Position numbers and translations under genes: made by a program
In this document: positions 42,823-54,020 of the stretch, piece by piece
Numbering within the stretch: position 1 is the first letter of the stretch
Layout: each line of letters begins with the position of its first letter
Source: Arachnopeziza araneosa
Taxonomy: Eukaryota; Ascomycota; Leotiomycetes; Helotiales; Arachnopezizaceae
Length of the DNA stretch: 64,000 nt
Direction of reading: 5' to 3'
Assembly (NCBI GenBank): GCA_003988855.1
Contig: QYAI01000150.1
Coordinates: 124,001-188,000, forward strand
The notes under the pieces: generated by a model
Seen by the model: only the letters and a program-made list of their open reading frames with translations
Database searches by the model: none
Told to the model about the DNA's origin: nothing

Positions 42823-44447
42823 TTACTGAACAGAATAAATCCCAAGATTGGACGCCACCACATGCTCAAAGTGGGCGGAACTTGCTTTGCCGGAAGGCCA
42901 CCAGACCTGCAGATGATACGTCAGTTTAGTAAGATCAAGAGGATTGCTGAAGATTACCAATTCAGTGGCTCCACATTTCTCCCCGGAATGTTTGCACCTT
43001 GATACCACGACTTGGCTTTTGGGAACAGGGATGCATCCCATTTCTCTTGCATCTGGTCGCACCAACTCGCTTCTTGTTCTTCCGTCGCTTCGAGCACATC
43101 AATGTTCTCTTGCATACACTTCTTGATGGTGTTGTCCACCCAGAGCGCTTGAACATGAACAGTACTGGGTCCGTTGGAGAAAGCCCTCGGGGCCTGAGGT
43201 CCGTAGAGGAAAAACATGTTGGGGAACTTGGGGATGGCGATGCCGAAACTAGTCCGTGTCCCATTTGCCCAGTGCTCTTTTCCGTGTGTTCCCCGGGTGT
43301 TGAGCTGGCCCGGCTGCCCGTCACGGAATCGAAACCGGTGGCGAGGATTAACGCGTCGACATCAACCGTGCCAGCAGAGGTTCGCAGCCCAGTCGGTGTC
43401 ACTTCAATGATGGGGTTCTTGTTCACATCGATTATGTCAACGTGGTCCGCGGAGACGACCTCGTAGAAACGCTGCTCCAGACTAGGACGCTTTGTCCCCC
43501 AAGGATGAGGCTTTTGTTCCGGTGCGAGAAGTTCTGCCTTCTTCGGGTCCGAGACCCGCTTGAGGACTTGTCGCCTCCAGAACTTGTACGCTTCATCGTT
43601 GGCTTTCTCATCGAAGAGCATGTCTTTGTAGGTTGCCAACCAGAATGGTCTTGCTCCCATAAATCCGTGTAAAAGGCCTCGCGCCCCTCCGGAGTATCGT
43701 CGAAAGTGTTCTTCTTGGAGAAGTCGAACAGAAATCCTGCAAAGGTTGTTGGAATAAGCTCGAACTCCTTCTGATAAGTCCCGTCGTTCTTTTTGGCTTG
43801 TTCCTCAGCTGGGTCAAGTTTGGATTGTCTCATAGGCAGACACATGTTTGGAGTGCGTTGATACAGTGTGTAATGCTCTGTCTGAGGAGCAAGCTCCTGG
43901 CAGAGCTGAATGCCCGTTGCGCCAGTACCAATCTGTGCAACCCGTTTGCCTTTCAGATTCACACCATAGCGAGGCCAGACAGCAGAGTGGAAGATGTCGC
44001 CCTTGAAATCGCCAAGGTTCTTGATTGGAGGTGTGTAGCGCTTTGCAGCGAAGCCGATACATGGAATGAACCACTTTGCATAGACGTATTCGCCGTCTGA
44101 AGTCTCGACGAGCCACTTGCCACGTAGTCAAAGTATCGCATGATTTCTTTGCCACTGGGATACCTCTCGGTAAAGGTGAAATCTCGCCAGAGTTCCTCAT
44201 CGTAGAGCTGATAGATTGGTACGGCGCTGTCCACGCGCGCGCCAGGATAGCGGTTCCAGAACCAGATCCCACCGCTCGCCGACCCTTTCTCGTAGATCTT
44301 ACACTTGAGGCCTTGCTTACAAAGCATACGGAAGATTAGCACGTTGTTCGCCAAAATATATATGATGTACTTGTTCATAACCGAAAACGAGCCGAAGCCA
44401 GAGCCCACAAGAAGGACATCTAGTTCAGGAACGTTGACTGAACCCAT
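42823..44447 (-). pseudogene. Broken flavin monooxygenase (Baeyer-Villiger type)
   Basis: Starts MGSVNVPELDVLLVGSGFGS with the FAD-binding GxGxxS motif; a probable intron at 44314-44368 joins SVMNK to QGLKCKIYEKGSASGG. YPGARVDSAVPIYQL follows, as in phenylacetone/cyclohexanone monooxygenases. Near 44119, after RYFDYV, about 26 residues are lost and the frame shifts; the next frame gives KWLVETSDGEYVYAKWFIPC. VAQIGTGATGIQLCQELAPQ is the NADPH-binding GxGxxG. A second shift near 43652 lies where GAGCAAG now occurs once (DLWEQ to GARPFWLATYKDM). A third near 43320 follows GFDSVTG, and the last piece reads FPNMFFLYGPQAPRAFSNGP. At least three lesions make it non-functional. An intact copy would insert oxygen next to a ketone using NADPH. 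Confidence 0.85.
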
Positions 44448-45512
44448 CTCGGAAGGTTCCTCGGTGAGCCTATAACGTAAAAAGGTTTTTGACAGGAAAG
44501 AATACTATCGAAATGCAACTCGCTTATAGTACCTCTATTAATCAAAAAGGGCAGAAGGCCCTATATACGCATATCGCAAACGCGCAACAGCAATTCCGCC
44601 CTAAGATAGCCATGATTTCCCCAACTTCGCCAATTTCTTCGAGGGGGGATTCGATTCAAACATTCCCGGGAGAAGGGAAGATTGGGGTTGGGCATCTCCA
44701 TCTGGCCGGGAGGGCAATCTAGTCAACTGGGTCTTCGGGGAGGGTTGGTGATGGGGCTCTAAAGTGGCCCAAAGAGGAAATTCTAGGCGCTGGTCGACGT
44801 CACCATCTTCGTCGAGCCTCATACTCCACAACCCACGTAGCCTATACATTCGCTCTGTGGGATTAGGGGTACGCACCAGATCCGAGGTTACGGTAATCAT
44901 TTCCAGTCCTGTGGCGAGACTCCACAGGGTTACTTGTTGTGGTTGCTTGTGATCACGTGATCCGGATCTCTCTCCCCAATCATAATTATCGATGTCTGCA
45001 ATTGATATCTAACACTAGCTATCATATGTTGTATCAAAACTGCCCATGGCTTTTGACCCTTTGCAGTCTGGATTCTGTATCTGGTTTATTACTTGTTTTG
45101 GCTGGTTTACTTGCACCATCGTCGACGGGTTGAGTGTGCATGGTCCTCAACCTGCCCGTTCGCAGAAGTAAATTCTAAAGTTTAGACTACAAACACATTT
45201 TCCGATGGAATATGAGTGTTGAATTGCGGACGAATGTGCTTCGTATCACTTTGAATGGCATGAAGGGGGCAAATATCTAAGGCATATTCTTGAGTTGAGT
45301 CAGCATTGGAATTCCACAACGATCTGCCCGATTGGATGCGGAACTAGACTAGACAATTTTCTTCAAGTTCGAGATCATTTCCCTAAAATTCATGGAAGGT
45401 TGGTTGCCTGAAAGCAGCGAGGATCTGAAGTAATAGATGTCAAGTCGATGAACCCATCTCTCATTACCCATGTCTTTGAGATGAGTGATTTCGCAAGGAC
45501 AGCAAAGTAAAG
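44448..45512. other. Intergenic region
   Basis: About 1 kb without a supported gene. A reverse frame at 44601-44900 is Pro/Ser-rich and looks non-coding. Nothing else recognised. Confidence 0.35.
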
Positions 45513-46298
45513 ATGGAAACAGACCCCAACGCTGTATTTTCCATAGACATTGAAACCCCAACCCACTTTACAGGCGGTAGAGCTGAACCAATCGAGGTCA
45601 GTGTTGTGGATGGCAATGGTACGTTCATAGTAGACACAATCATCGACTACAACTTAACTGTTGCCCGAAATGTTCGAACAATACTCCACGCCCAAAGTAT
45701 TCGACCGCAGGTTCTATACGCTTGTGAAGGTACTCGGTCATCCAAGCAACAATCGCATTACAGGGCTTAAACTAACCGAGATCGTCTAGGCGCTCCAAAA
45801 GCAGGCATGAAAGAAAGCTCAATACTTATCGACTGGTCTATGTGTAGGTTCGGTTGGTTCGGATTGCGTCGGATCATAGAAATAGCAGGAGATGTTTCAT
45901 GCTTACCAACAAAGAGTAACTGTTGGGGTATCCCTCGAGAATGGAAGATGAACATGCCCGGACTGCGCTGTAGATTGGAAGATTTGTTTCCATCGGGTTT
46001 CCCGGAGGACTTTCTTGTTGGGAAGAATCATATGTCACTTCTAGATACCTATATGCTGCGGAAGATCGCATTTCGATTTTTCCAGCTAGGCCCGAGGAGG
46101 CCAGGAGGCAATAGGGATAATCTTGTAGTGGCTTATCATGGTGTGGTCACGTGCCTTGGCCGAAACCGAAAGTCGAAGTTGTGGCAATTGTACGTACAAG
46201 ATGGGGAGAGCAAATTGACTATGGAAGAGGGCCCTTGGACGCATTTTGGAGATGTCTGGGTAGTGACAAAGACTAAAAGCAGATTAGGCGCTCGTTAA
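45513..46298 (+). pseudogene. Decayed DEDD exonuclease-like (RNase H fold) gene
   Basis: Reads METDPNAVFSIDIETPTHFT, where SIDIET is a D-x-E motif I of DEDD exonucleases, and IEVSVVDGNGTFIVDTIIDY, the following strands. The frame then shifts, and a second frame contains GLKLTEIV followed by a TAG at 45787-45789. A third frame holds ILIDWSMCRFGWFGLRRIIE, where the family has an Asp at the position now Gly/Trp, then HMSLLDTYMLRKI (motif III region) and runs to 46298. I recall similar fungal proteins as exonuclease-like; the catalytic set is incomplete here. Frames and missing Asp point to a dead gene. Confidence 0.5.
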
Positions 46299-46449
46299 AG
46301 ACTTATTATAATAAGATACGCGCTACCAAGTTCGCTGTTTGCTGTGTTCGGCTAATTGTCAGTAGTGTATGGATAATCCTCGGTTTAATATGCCAGGTAA
46401 GCGCAATTAATTATATGAATAATAATAAGCCGGATTTTTGACTAACTTC

Positions 46450-46627
46450 GGGAGGGTGGCCGAGTGGTTATGGCGTGTGGTGCGTTCTCACATTCGCTTA
46501 ACCATACAAGCATTGCATACTAATATTAGTGATAGGCTCAAGAAACGATTTTCGTATCTTTCTAATTTAAAAATTAGTGTGCTTTCTCATAGGGAAACCT
46601 GCAGGGGTTCGAATCCCCTTCCTCTCA
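46450..46627 (+). tRNA. tRNA-like gene (Ser/Leu class) with ~100-nt insert
   Basis: The ends form a 7-bp acceptor stem with two G.U pairs (GGGAGGG with TCCTCTC, discriminator A). The 5' part has a D arm with A-box-like TGGCCGAGTGG, and the 3' part has a perfect T arm, AGGGGTTCGAATCCCCT, containing a B box. Just before the T arm, TTTCTCATAGGGAAA folds as the long variable arm of class II (Ser/Leu) tRNAs. Between the D arm and the variable arm lie about 105 nt instead of 17. A TGTGG/TCACA stem right after the D arm has a 7-nt loop lacking U33, so no anticodon can be trusted. It may be a tRNA with an unusual intron or a tRNA pseudogene. Confidence 0.55.
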
Positions 46628-47070
46628 TTTTAAATTTTTTTTCTTTTATGATCCTTACTTAGCAATGCTTTTGAGAGAATGCCCTTTGCATTCTTAATTT
46701 GCGACTGCGAACAGGCGAAGATTGACATTTGCACATTTTTTTGGTTATAAAATCACTAAAATTAGACTTAGCACCATGGACAGCGGTAACCAACATTGGC
46801 ATCGAAATGGCGCCAGGCCGATGCCAGCGATGCAAGGTTGGTGCCATTAAAAGAATATTCATTTATTTAAACCTTTAATTTTTTAATAAGATTATACACA
46901 CCGCTTTTTCAATTCGAATTTGTTTTCAAATCTTCTGCTATCTCAGATCTTTTATTGTTAAAACTCCACTTTTCAACCCTGGACGCAATCAGCTCAATCT
47001 ATGAGCGCTATGTTACTGCTTCTTGTATTTTACCTTGCGAAAAGCACTCGACTCTACAGAGCGTGTCGTT
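46628..47070. other. Spacer between tRNA-like gene and NLR relic
   Basis: AT-rich, begins with a T-run right after the tRNA-like gene (46629-46647) that may be its Pol III terminator. No coding pattern; the ATPase half and repeats expected after the NLR relic are not seen here. Confidence 0.4.
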
Positions 47071-47880
47071 CTAGAAGCTCTTCAGGTGACGGGCGAGCTT
47101 TTTTGCCTTTGTACTTCTCCCAAAGACCACAGATCTCCTCAGGCACAGATTCGAGCTAGTTAGCAAGTTGGAACAGAAGCGAGCATAGCATTCTTTCCGT
47201 ATGTTGCTTTTCGAAGTTCCGGAAGTCAAAAAGAAGTAGAGTATAGCAGAAGTTGTCGGTAGCTCCGGTTTAGCTATAATTAACCGTGATATACGTTGGA
47301 GGTGCTGGATAACTGCAGCGTGTGCTGTGTCAGTAAGGTAGAAGACCAATGTGTACCTTCATGTTAGGGGTTACCCCATGTTAGAGTTCAAGGCCAGTGA
47401 AAGGTGGAGAGACTCACCAGATAATGATCTTTCCTGCACCCGCTGTCTTGCTATGTCAGTGAGTTGCCAAAAAAGAAAAAGGTGATTGATGATGATGTAC
47501 TTACGGATTGCATACAGCCAGAACCTCGCGTGATCTCCCTCTACCCATTATGAGAACTCTCTACCTTCCGCAAGCCAGAGGCCAGTTCCCATTTGCTGGA
47601 GCCTGCAGGCATTGAAGAAGTTGGCCTCAAAATCAATGGTCGGGGGCCAAGAGAGCGTCTTGTGGTAGCGGTCCGCTGCAGCCATGGTCAGCAAGAATTG
47701 TTAATTGCGGGGCCTGCCAAAACGACATACCCTGGTGCTTCTCTTTCTGGCCCACCGTCATCTCGTCCGATGCACGCAAGATATCGGTGATGTGAGTACT
47801 AATAAGCAGAAGTTCGCAGCGAGGCTTATCTTGCCCGTGCTGCAAATCACCTAAGGCTTGGTGGAGATAGTCGTTTACGA
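47071..47880 (-). pseudogene. N-terminal relic of a NACHT-type NLR
   Basis: On the minus strand the pieces are in the order of fungal STAND/NLR proteins. First is LLLISTHITDILRASDEMTV with VGQKEKHQ, then DFEANFFNACRLQQMGTGLW and LAEGREFS, a TAA at 47548-47550, then WVEGDHARFWLYAI. A damaged P-loop SKTAGAGKIII follows after an intron-like GTAAGT..TAG. After another intron-like gap comes FDFRNFEKQHTERMLCSLLF with QLAN, a TAG at 47156-47158, then LESVPEEICGLWEKYKGKKA. The two stops fit Gln codons (CAA, CAG) altered by C to T. Frame changes occur near the P-loop and at the FFFDF block. The ATPase C-half and any repeats are missing. NLRs of this kind act in non-self recognition. Confidence 0.65.
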
Positions 47881-48844
47881 CACGAGAGCGTTCTACGCTT
47901 GTGTTAACCGAGAACTCCGGTCAAGAAAAAGGAATGATATTGAGGGTGGGTAAAAGGATGTTGATTCTTTAGAAGAGAATCCGATATGAAACTCCTCTTT
48001 TATGCACGCTTTCTCAAGCCGCTCCTTCCTTGTGTTCACAGGTCACCTCTGCACTCACAACTGAGAAACATGGTTTTCATTAAATGTAATTTGCTATAGA
48101 GACTCGCACTTTGGGCTAACTACATGTTTTTGTATTAATCCCGAGCTCGGAAACTTCACTGATATCTACCTATCTCTCCCAGACTTTTCACGAACTGTCT
48201 TGAATTTACGCAGAGCTTGTAACATGTTAGATTTTGATCTTGCGTGTTTGAAGCAGCTGAGCTTTTAGTTATGGCTTTGGGCGCTTTTTGATGTCTGAGT
48301 CGCAACTCCTATCTTGTATCCAAAAAACGGAATTTCAGAATGCTGTTGTTTATTCGAATCGGAAGGATGAATTGAAGTGTTAAAGTCGAGAATCAAAGTT
48401 GAGAATCAAATTTAAAAATTAAAATCCATAAGAGAGTGGATCAGAAAAGACAGAGCAGTGGGACAGGAGTGAGGCTTGAGTTTTGCTCTTAGTAATGGGC
48501 TGAAAACCTATTGACATATATATTCCCGGCTGTGACCCAAGCTGTCCTTGATCGCGAGGTAGCCAATTTGCGCTTTTGCTCCGAGGTGCCTACCTCCATT
48601 CGCCTCAGGCTTCTTCTCTTGTGCATTTCTGTTACTTGACAGCCTCAGAAATACTTGTACCACCCATCAGTCAACCAAGACCGACAGACGGGTTTCAAGG
48701 AAGGGATTTTACCACCGTGGCCACTTTTCAGTCATTCGCTGATAATTGCTCAAGGCATTTAGGAGCTCACGTGGATGCAAAACTCCCCTCTGAGGTCTCC
48801 AAATTTCAATTCGCATCGAATCTTTCGAAAGAGCTTCTGCAAAC
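47881..48844. other. Intergenic region
   Basis: About 1 kb between diverging relics. Short frames only; nothing recognised. Confidence 0.35.
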
Positions 48845-49660
48845 ATGTCGTCTCTTCCCAAAGATACCCTTCACTTCCCAGCCGAGCATCGGCCATTTCT
48901 GTTACAGCCCGAGTACTTCCCAGTCATCAGCTCTGTCATTGTTACAATTGTTCCAACATGGCTTGGAGTAGGAGGACTCATTGTCTCTCCACCTAGATGC
49001 TTCAACGACAGAGGGAAGCTAATTGCTGTCGCCCGACTCAATCATGTGGAGTGGCATCCGCTTGGAGAGGACGCAGTTTGGTGTGGAAAGGTAAAGCTTT
49101 GAATAGATTGGGTTTATAGTCCTCTTCAGCTCGCTTCTAGCTTCTAAAACTATCATATATTTCCCTTGTGCTGGCATTCATCCTTCCTAACGAACAAAAT
49201 AACCCCGTTGGATATAATACAAGTTTTTCGTCGAAGACCGCTGTTGAGTGGGATTATTGCATCAACTAGTTTTGTGCCACTAAGAGTGAAGTTGATGCCA
49301 AACGCTACACCTACGAGCCTTGTCTACTTGAGAATGAACTTCCCACAGATTCTAAACTATTTATTCACCGTTCGAACCCGTCTCAGAATGGAAGGCATGG
49401 CTTCCTTGAATACCCAGAAAACTCGTATTTGCGGTGACTGAACCAGCCGGGCTGGTTGGGGAATTCATATTGACGAAGGGCCCGATTATTTCAGAATTAT
49501 TTTGCTGAATCTAGGAATTCTTGTTATCAGTGGCATTTTTGCATTGATATGGAGTTTTCTGAAACGTGATTTTCAAGGCGCTTTCGGGTTTGCTTGTTGG
49601 GTTGTCGTAATATTGAATTCTGTCAGGGCAGTGTTTATTGCAAAATGGAAAGAGGAATGA
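48845..49660 (+). pseudogene. Relic of a fungal membrane-tail protein
   Basis: The 3' end is the recognisable part: one frame reads TQKTRICGD, a TGA at 49439-49441, then TSRAGWGIHIDEGPDYFRII and two hydrophobic helices (LLNLGILVISGIFALIWSFL and FGFACWVVVILNSVRAVFI), ending WKEE at 49660. GWGIHIDEG before a helix, then KRDFQGAFG between helices, is a layout I recall from uncharacterised ascomycete proteins. The upstream part, from the ATG at 48845 (MSSLPKDTLHFPAEHRPFLL), cannot be linked in one frame. The TGA and frame breaks mark it as decayed. Confidence 0.45.
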
Positions 49661-50566
49661 GGTAAAAAATGTTAGCAATAATTTAATTAAAGCTGTAAAA
49701 CGAGAAAAGAGAGGCAGTGGGGCTTTCTCGACCCGTCTCGTTGGAAACAAGATTCTCTTGAATGGTGGGAATCTAGGTGGAAGCTGGACGCTTAGTCAGA
49801 GAGTCTTCCACCAGTCAGGAACACAATTATGTTCGGGATGCCCGCTGCTCAGTATAGCTACCAAGGCCTAGAATGAATGATTCCCGGGCTAAGAATCGAG
49901 AACTCGCATCGCTAACAAAGTGAAGTGATTTCAGTGGCTGAGCTCGTATGCTTGACATCCGGCTGGGCATCAGGGTGGCGGAGCAACTCGAATGACGAAG
50001 GAAGAAAGCATGAAGCTGGGCTTGGAGAACGGTCAGCCAGTGCAGAGGTGAAAGGAGAATGACATTCATAGTTTGCGCATGCCACGATAATCCTTACTCT
50101 GGGCTTGAACGGCATTGGACAGAAAGTAAGTACAATTGCCACGTTATCGATGGGATGGAAATGGTTGGGAGTTGCTTGTTGATAGAGCCGGTGTTTTGCC
50201 TAACGGGAGTTTTTGGAAGGGTGGTGGGCGGTGAAGGTCATTCACCCAAAATAGCCTAGCTTCTCGCTTAGCTTGGACTTTGGAATTTTGGCTCAGCCAA
50301 AATTATTTTGTAAAAGAGGACAGCCGCTGCTGATTCTTTCATTTCTCTTGCAATACCTTCTCCACTCCTTCATTTTCGCTCTGTTGGTTGATCCTTTGAT
50401 CCCGGGCCAGATCAAAGGCATAAACAAACCTCAGCCTCTAGATCCCACCTGTCGGTTCCCTAAAGACCCCCCTCCCACACGGACCAGAAGTCCTATCTTA
50501 GCGCCGCCACTGCTGAAAAAAGTCTTCTAATCTTCGACCGCCCCTCCTCTTCTTCCCTTCTACACT
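49661..50566. other. Promoter and leader of elongation factor 3
   Basis: No gene seen. The last 60 nt before the EF3 start are pyrimidine-rich (CCGCCCCTCCTCTTCTTCCC), the pattern usual ahead of highly expressed fungal translation genes. Confidence 0.5.
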
Positions 50567-53500
50567 ATGCCAGCTGTTACAGATTCTTCTTCAGCAACCG
50601 CCAGCATGTCGTCCAAGGAGAATAAGAACAGCCAAAAGGTTCTTGATGAGCTGATGGCCAAGTTGACCATCTCTAAGGCTCAAGATGATATTAATTCTGC
50701 GACGCACAACCTTGCCGTGTTCGTAAACTCGCCCATCGAGGAGAACGACGCCCCCACCAAGTAAGTGGATAAACATCCCATTTTTGCTAATCTTTCACCT
50801 TCGTTGCGAAAGAGTCTGTCGAGAAATATAATCGCAGATCTCTTGGCAATTTATTCTGTTGATAGTGGAAAATTTTGCCCACGCATTGCTGACATTACTA
50901 TCTTTAGGACGGTCGATGCCCTCAAGAAGCAACTCACCAACAAGAAGGACGCCAACGTCCGTGAACGTGCTTGCAATGCGATTCAGGCAATCGCAGACCA
51001 TGCCGAAACCTCTGCCTCCGTAGAGCCATATTTGGTCACCCTCCTCCCACTCACTTTGGCCGCCGTCGGTGATAAGATGGTCCCAGTCAAAAATGCTGCT
51101 CAACGTGCTTCTGCCAGCATCATCAAGGCTATCAATCCCAACGCTATCAAGTCTGCTCTACCCCCCATAATCAACTCTATCCTTACCGCACAGAAATGGC
51201 CAGAAAAGATCACCGGTCTCACTCTCGTTGAGATTTTGGTTACCTCTGCTCCTACACAACTTGCTCTTCGTGTCCCAGATCTTATCCCAGTTGTCTCCGA
51301 ATCAATGTGGGATACCAAACCTGAAGTCAAGAAGATGGCCTATGGTACAATGGAGAAACTCTGCGGTCTGATTGTCAACAAGGATATCGAGCGATTCATT
51401 CCCGAACTTATCAAGTGTATTGCCAAGCCAGAGAATGTTCCCGAGACTGTTCACTTGCTCGGTGCTACCACTTTCGTCACCGATGTTCACGAGCCTACTT
51501 TGGCTATCATGGTTCCTCTGCTGGATCGTGGTCTCGTTGAGCGTGAAACAGCTATCAAGCGAAAATCTGCTGTTATCGTTGACAACATGTGCAAGCTTGT
51601 CGAAGATCCTCAAATTGTTGCTTCTTTCTTGCCAAAGTTGATGCCTGCTCTTACCAAAAACTACGAGAATTTGGCTGATCCTGAGGCTCGTGAGAAGACC
51701 AAACAAGCTCTTGATACTCTTGTTCGTGTAGGTGATGTTAAGGATGGAAAGATTCCCGAAGTCTCACACGCCGGTGATATCTCTACAGTAAATGCTATCT
51801 TGAAAGATGTCCTCTCAAACAAGCACAAGGCCGCTGTTGAGAAATTTGTTCCAGCGCTCACATATATTTCTGCCATTGCTGGTCAGCTTATTGACGAGAA
51901 GGATGCTGATTCTACCACCTGGTCCACAAATCTAAAGCCGTACCTTGCCGCGATTGTCGGAGGTGACGCTCAAGGGGTCGTTGATACTCTCCGAAAGCGT
52001 GCTTCTCCAGGAGCTGAGGCCGAGGATGAAGAGGAAGCTGATGACGAGGAGGGAGAAGATCTCTGCAATTGCACATTCAACTTGGCATATGGTGCCAAGA
52101 TTCTTCTTAATCAAACGCATCTAAGACTGAAGCGTGGGCAACGATACGGCCTTTGCGGTCCTAACGGTTCTGGAAAGTCCACTCTCATGCGCGCTATCAA
52201 TAATGAGCAGGTCGAGGGTTTTCCAAAGAAGAGCGAGGTCAAGACTGTTTTCGTGGAGCACGATTTGGATTCTGCCGATACTGAATTGACTACAATCGAC
52301 TGGACCATGAAGAAGCTTGCCGAGGTCGGCATTACCACCTCCCAATCTGACGTCGAGAAACAACTTGGCGAGTTTGGTTTCACTCCCGAGATGACCAGCA
52401 ATTTGATCACTGCTCTTTCCGGTGGATGGAAGATGAAGTTAGCCCTTGCACGAGCTGTATTCGAAAACCCCGATATTCTTCTTCTTGATGAGCCAACGAA
52501 TCACTTGGACGTCAAGAACGTTAAGTGGCTCGAAGACTACCTCATGGCCTCTCCCTGCACATCTATCATTGTTTCTCACGATACAGGTTTCTTGAACAAC
52601 GTTTGCCAGCACATTATCAACTACGAGCGATTCAAGCTTAAGCGTTATCGTGGTAACTTGAAGGAGTTCGTCAAGAAGTGCCCATCTGCTCGTTCGTACT
52701 TCGAGCTTGGTGCTTCTGAGATGGAATTTAAGTTCCCTGAGCCTGGTTTCCTCGAGGGTGTTAAGACAAAAGCTAAGGCCATTATTCGTGTCAGCAAGAT
52801 GAGCTTTCAATACCCAGGCACACCTAAACCTCAAATTTCCGACATTACATTCCAGTGTTCTCTTGGTTCCCGTATTGCCGTCATTGGTCCTAACGGTGCT
52901 GGTAAATCTACTCTCATCAATGTTTTGACTGGTGAACTCATCCCAACTACTGGTGATGTTTACACTCATGAGAATATCCGTATCGCCTATATCAAGCAAC
53001 ATGCTTTCGCACATATTGATCACCACTTGGAAAAGACACCCTCCGAATACATTCAATGGCGTTTCCAGACTGGTGAAGATCGTGAGACTATGGATCGTGC
53101 CAACAAGATCGTTACCGATGAGGATGAAAATGCCATGTTGAAGATTTACAAGGTTGAGGGCTCTCAACGTCGTGTCATCGGTATCCACTCCCGTCGTAAG
53201 TTCAAGAACTCCTACGAGTATGAGTGTTCATTCGCTCTCGGAGAGAACGTTGGCTTGAAAAACGAGAGATGGACACCCATGATGACTGCCGATAATGCTT
53301 GGATTCCCCGTTCGGAAATTTTGGCCTCCCATCAAAAGATGGTTGCCGAAGTTGATCAAAAGGAGGCTCTTGCCAGTGGTCAATTCAGACCCTTGGTTCG
53401 AAAGGAAATCGAGGCTCACGGCGCTAATTTTGGTCTTGATGCTGAATTGATCTCTCATTCCCGTATGTTGGGTCTCTCTGGTGGACAACGTGTTAAAGTC

Positions 53501-54020
53501 GTTCTTGCTGCTTGCTCATGGCAACGACCACATTTAATCGTCTTAGATGAACCTACTAACTATCTGGATCGTGATTCTCTTGGTGCTCTGTCTAAGGCCA
53601 TCAAGTCTTTCGAGGGTGGTGTTATCATTATCACGCACTCCGCTGAATTCACCAAGGATTTGACTGAAGAAGTCTGGGCTGTTGTAGACGGAAAGATGAC
53701 GCCATCTGGCCATCACTGGGTTCAAGGTCAAGGCTCTGGTCCAAGACTGAAGGGCGAAGAGGGGGAGGAGGAGGAGAAGTTCGATGCAATGGGTAAGCTT
53801 TCTTATTTTGGGGGGATACATCAATATCATGCTAATATAATATAGGTAACAAGATTGTTTCGACGAAGAAGAAGGCAAAACTTTCTTCCGCTGAGCTCCG
53901 GAAGAAGAAGAAGGACAGAATGGCCAGACGCAAGCGTGGAGAAGAAGTATTTTGTTCGTATACCTATTCCATATTTGTAAGGACATAGCTAACGGTTATC
54001 TAGCTGATGAGGACGAATAA
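50567..54020 (+). CDS. TEF3: Translation elongation factor 3 (EF3)
   Basis: Four exons (50567-50760, 50908-53792, 53846-53953, 54004-54020) give 1067 residues, near the usual 1050 or so. The N-terminal third is HEAT repeats (TVDALKKQLTNKKDANVRER onward). Two ABC cassettes follow: GPNGSGKST at about 482, LSGGWKMK and LLLDEPTNHLD; then GPNGAGKST at about 725, LSGGQRVKV and IVLDEPTNYLD. A chromodomain-like insertion (about 795-860) lies in the second cassette. The C-terminus is a Lys/Arg-rich ribosome-binding tail (LRKKKKDRMARRKRGEE) ending SDEDE. EF3 hydrolyses ATP to release deacylated tRNA from the ribosomal E site and is essential in fungi. The last coding exon is just 17 nt. The symbol is by yeast analogy (YEF3/TEF3). 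Confidence 0.97.

Noticed and set aside
8281..49660. Transposon as the cause of the decayed region
   Set aside because: I found no transposase or reverse-transcriptase motif, terminal inverted repeat or LTR pair by eye. A repeat search could overturn this.
52439..53188. Reverse frame of 249 codons inside EF3
   Set aside because: Antisense shadow of the ABC cassette region; EF3 motifs on the plus strand are decisive.
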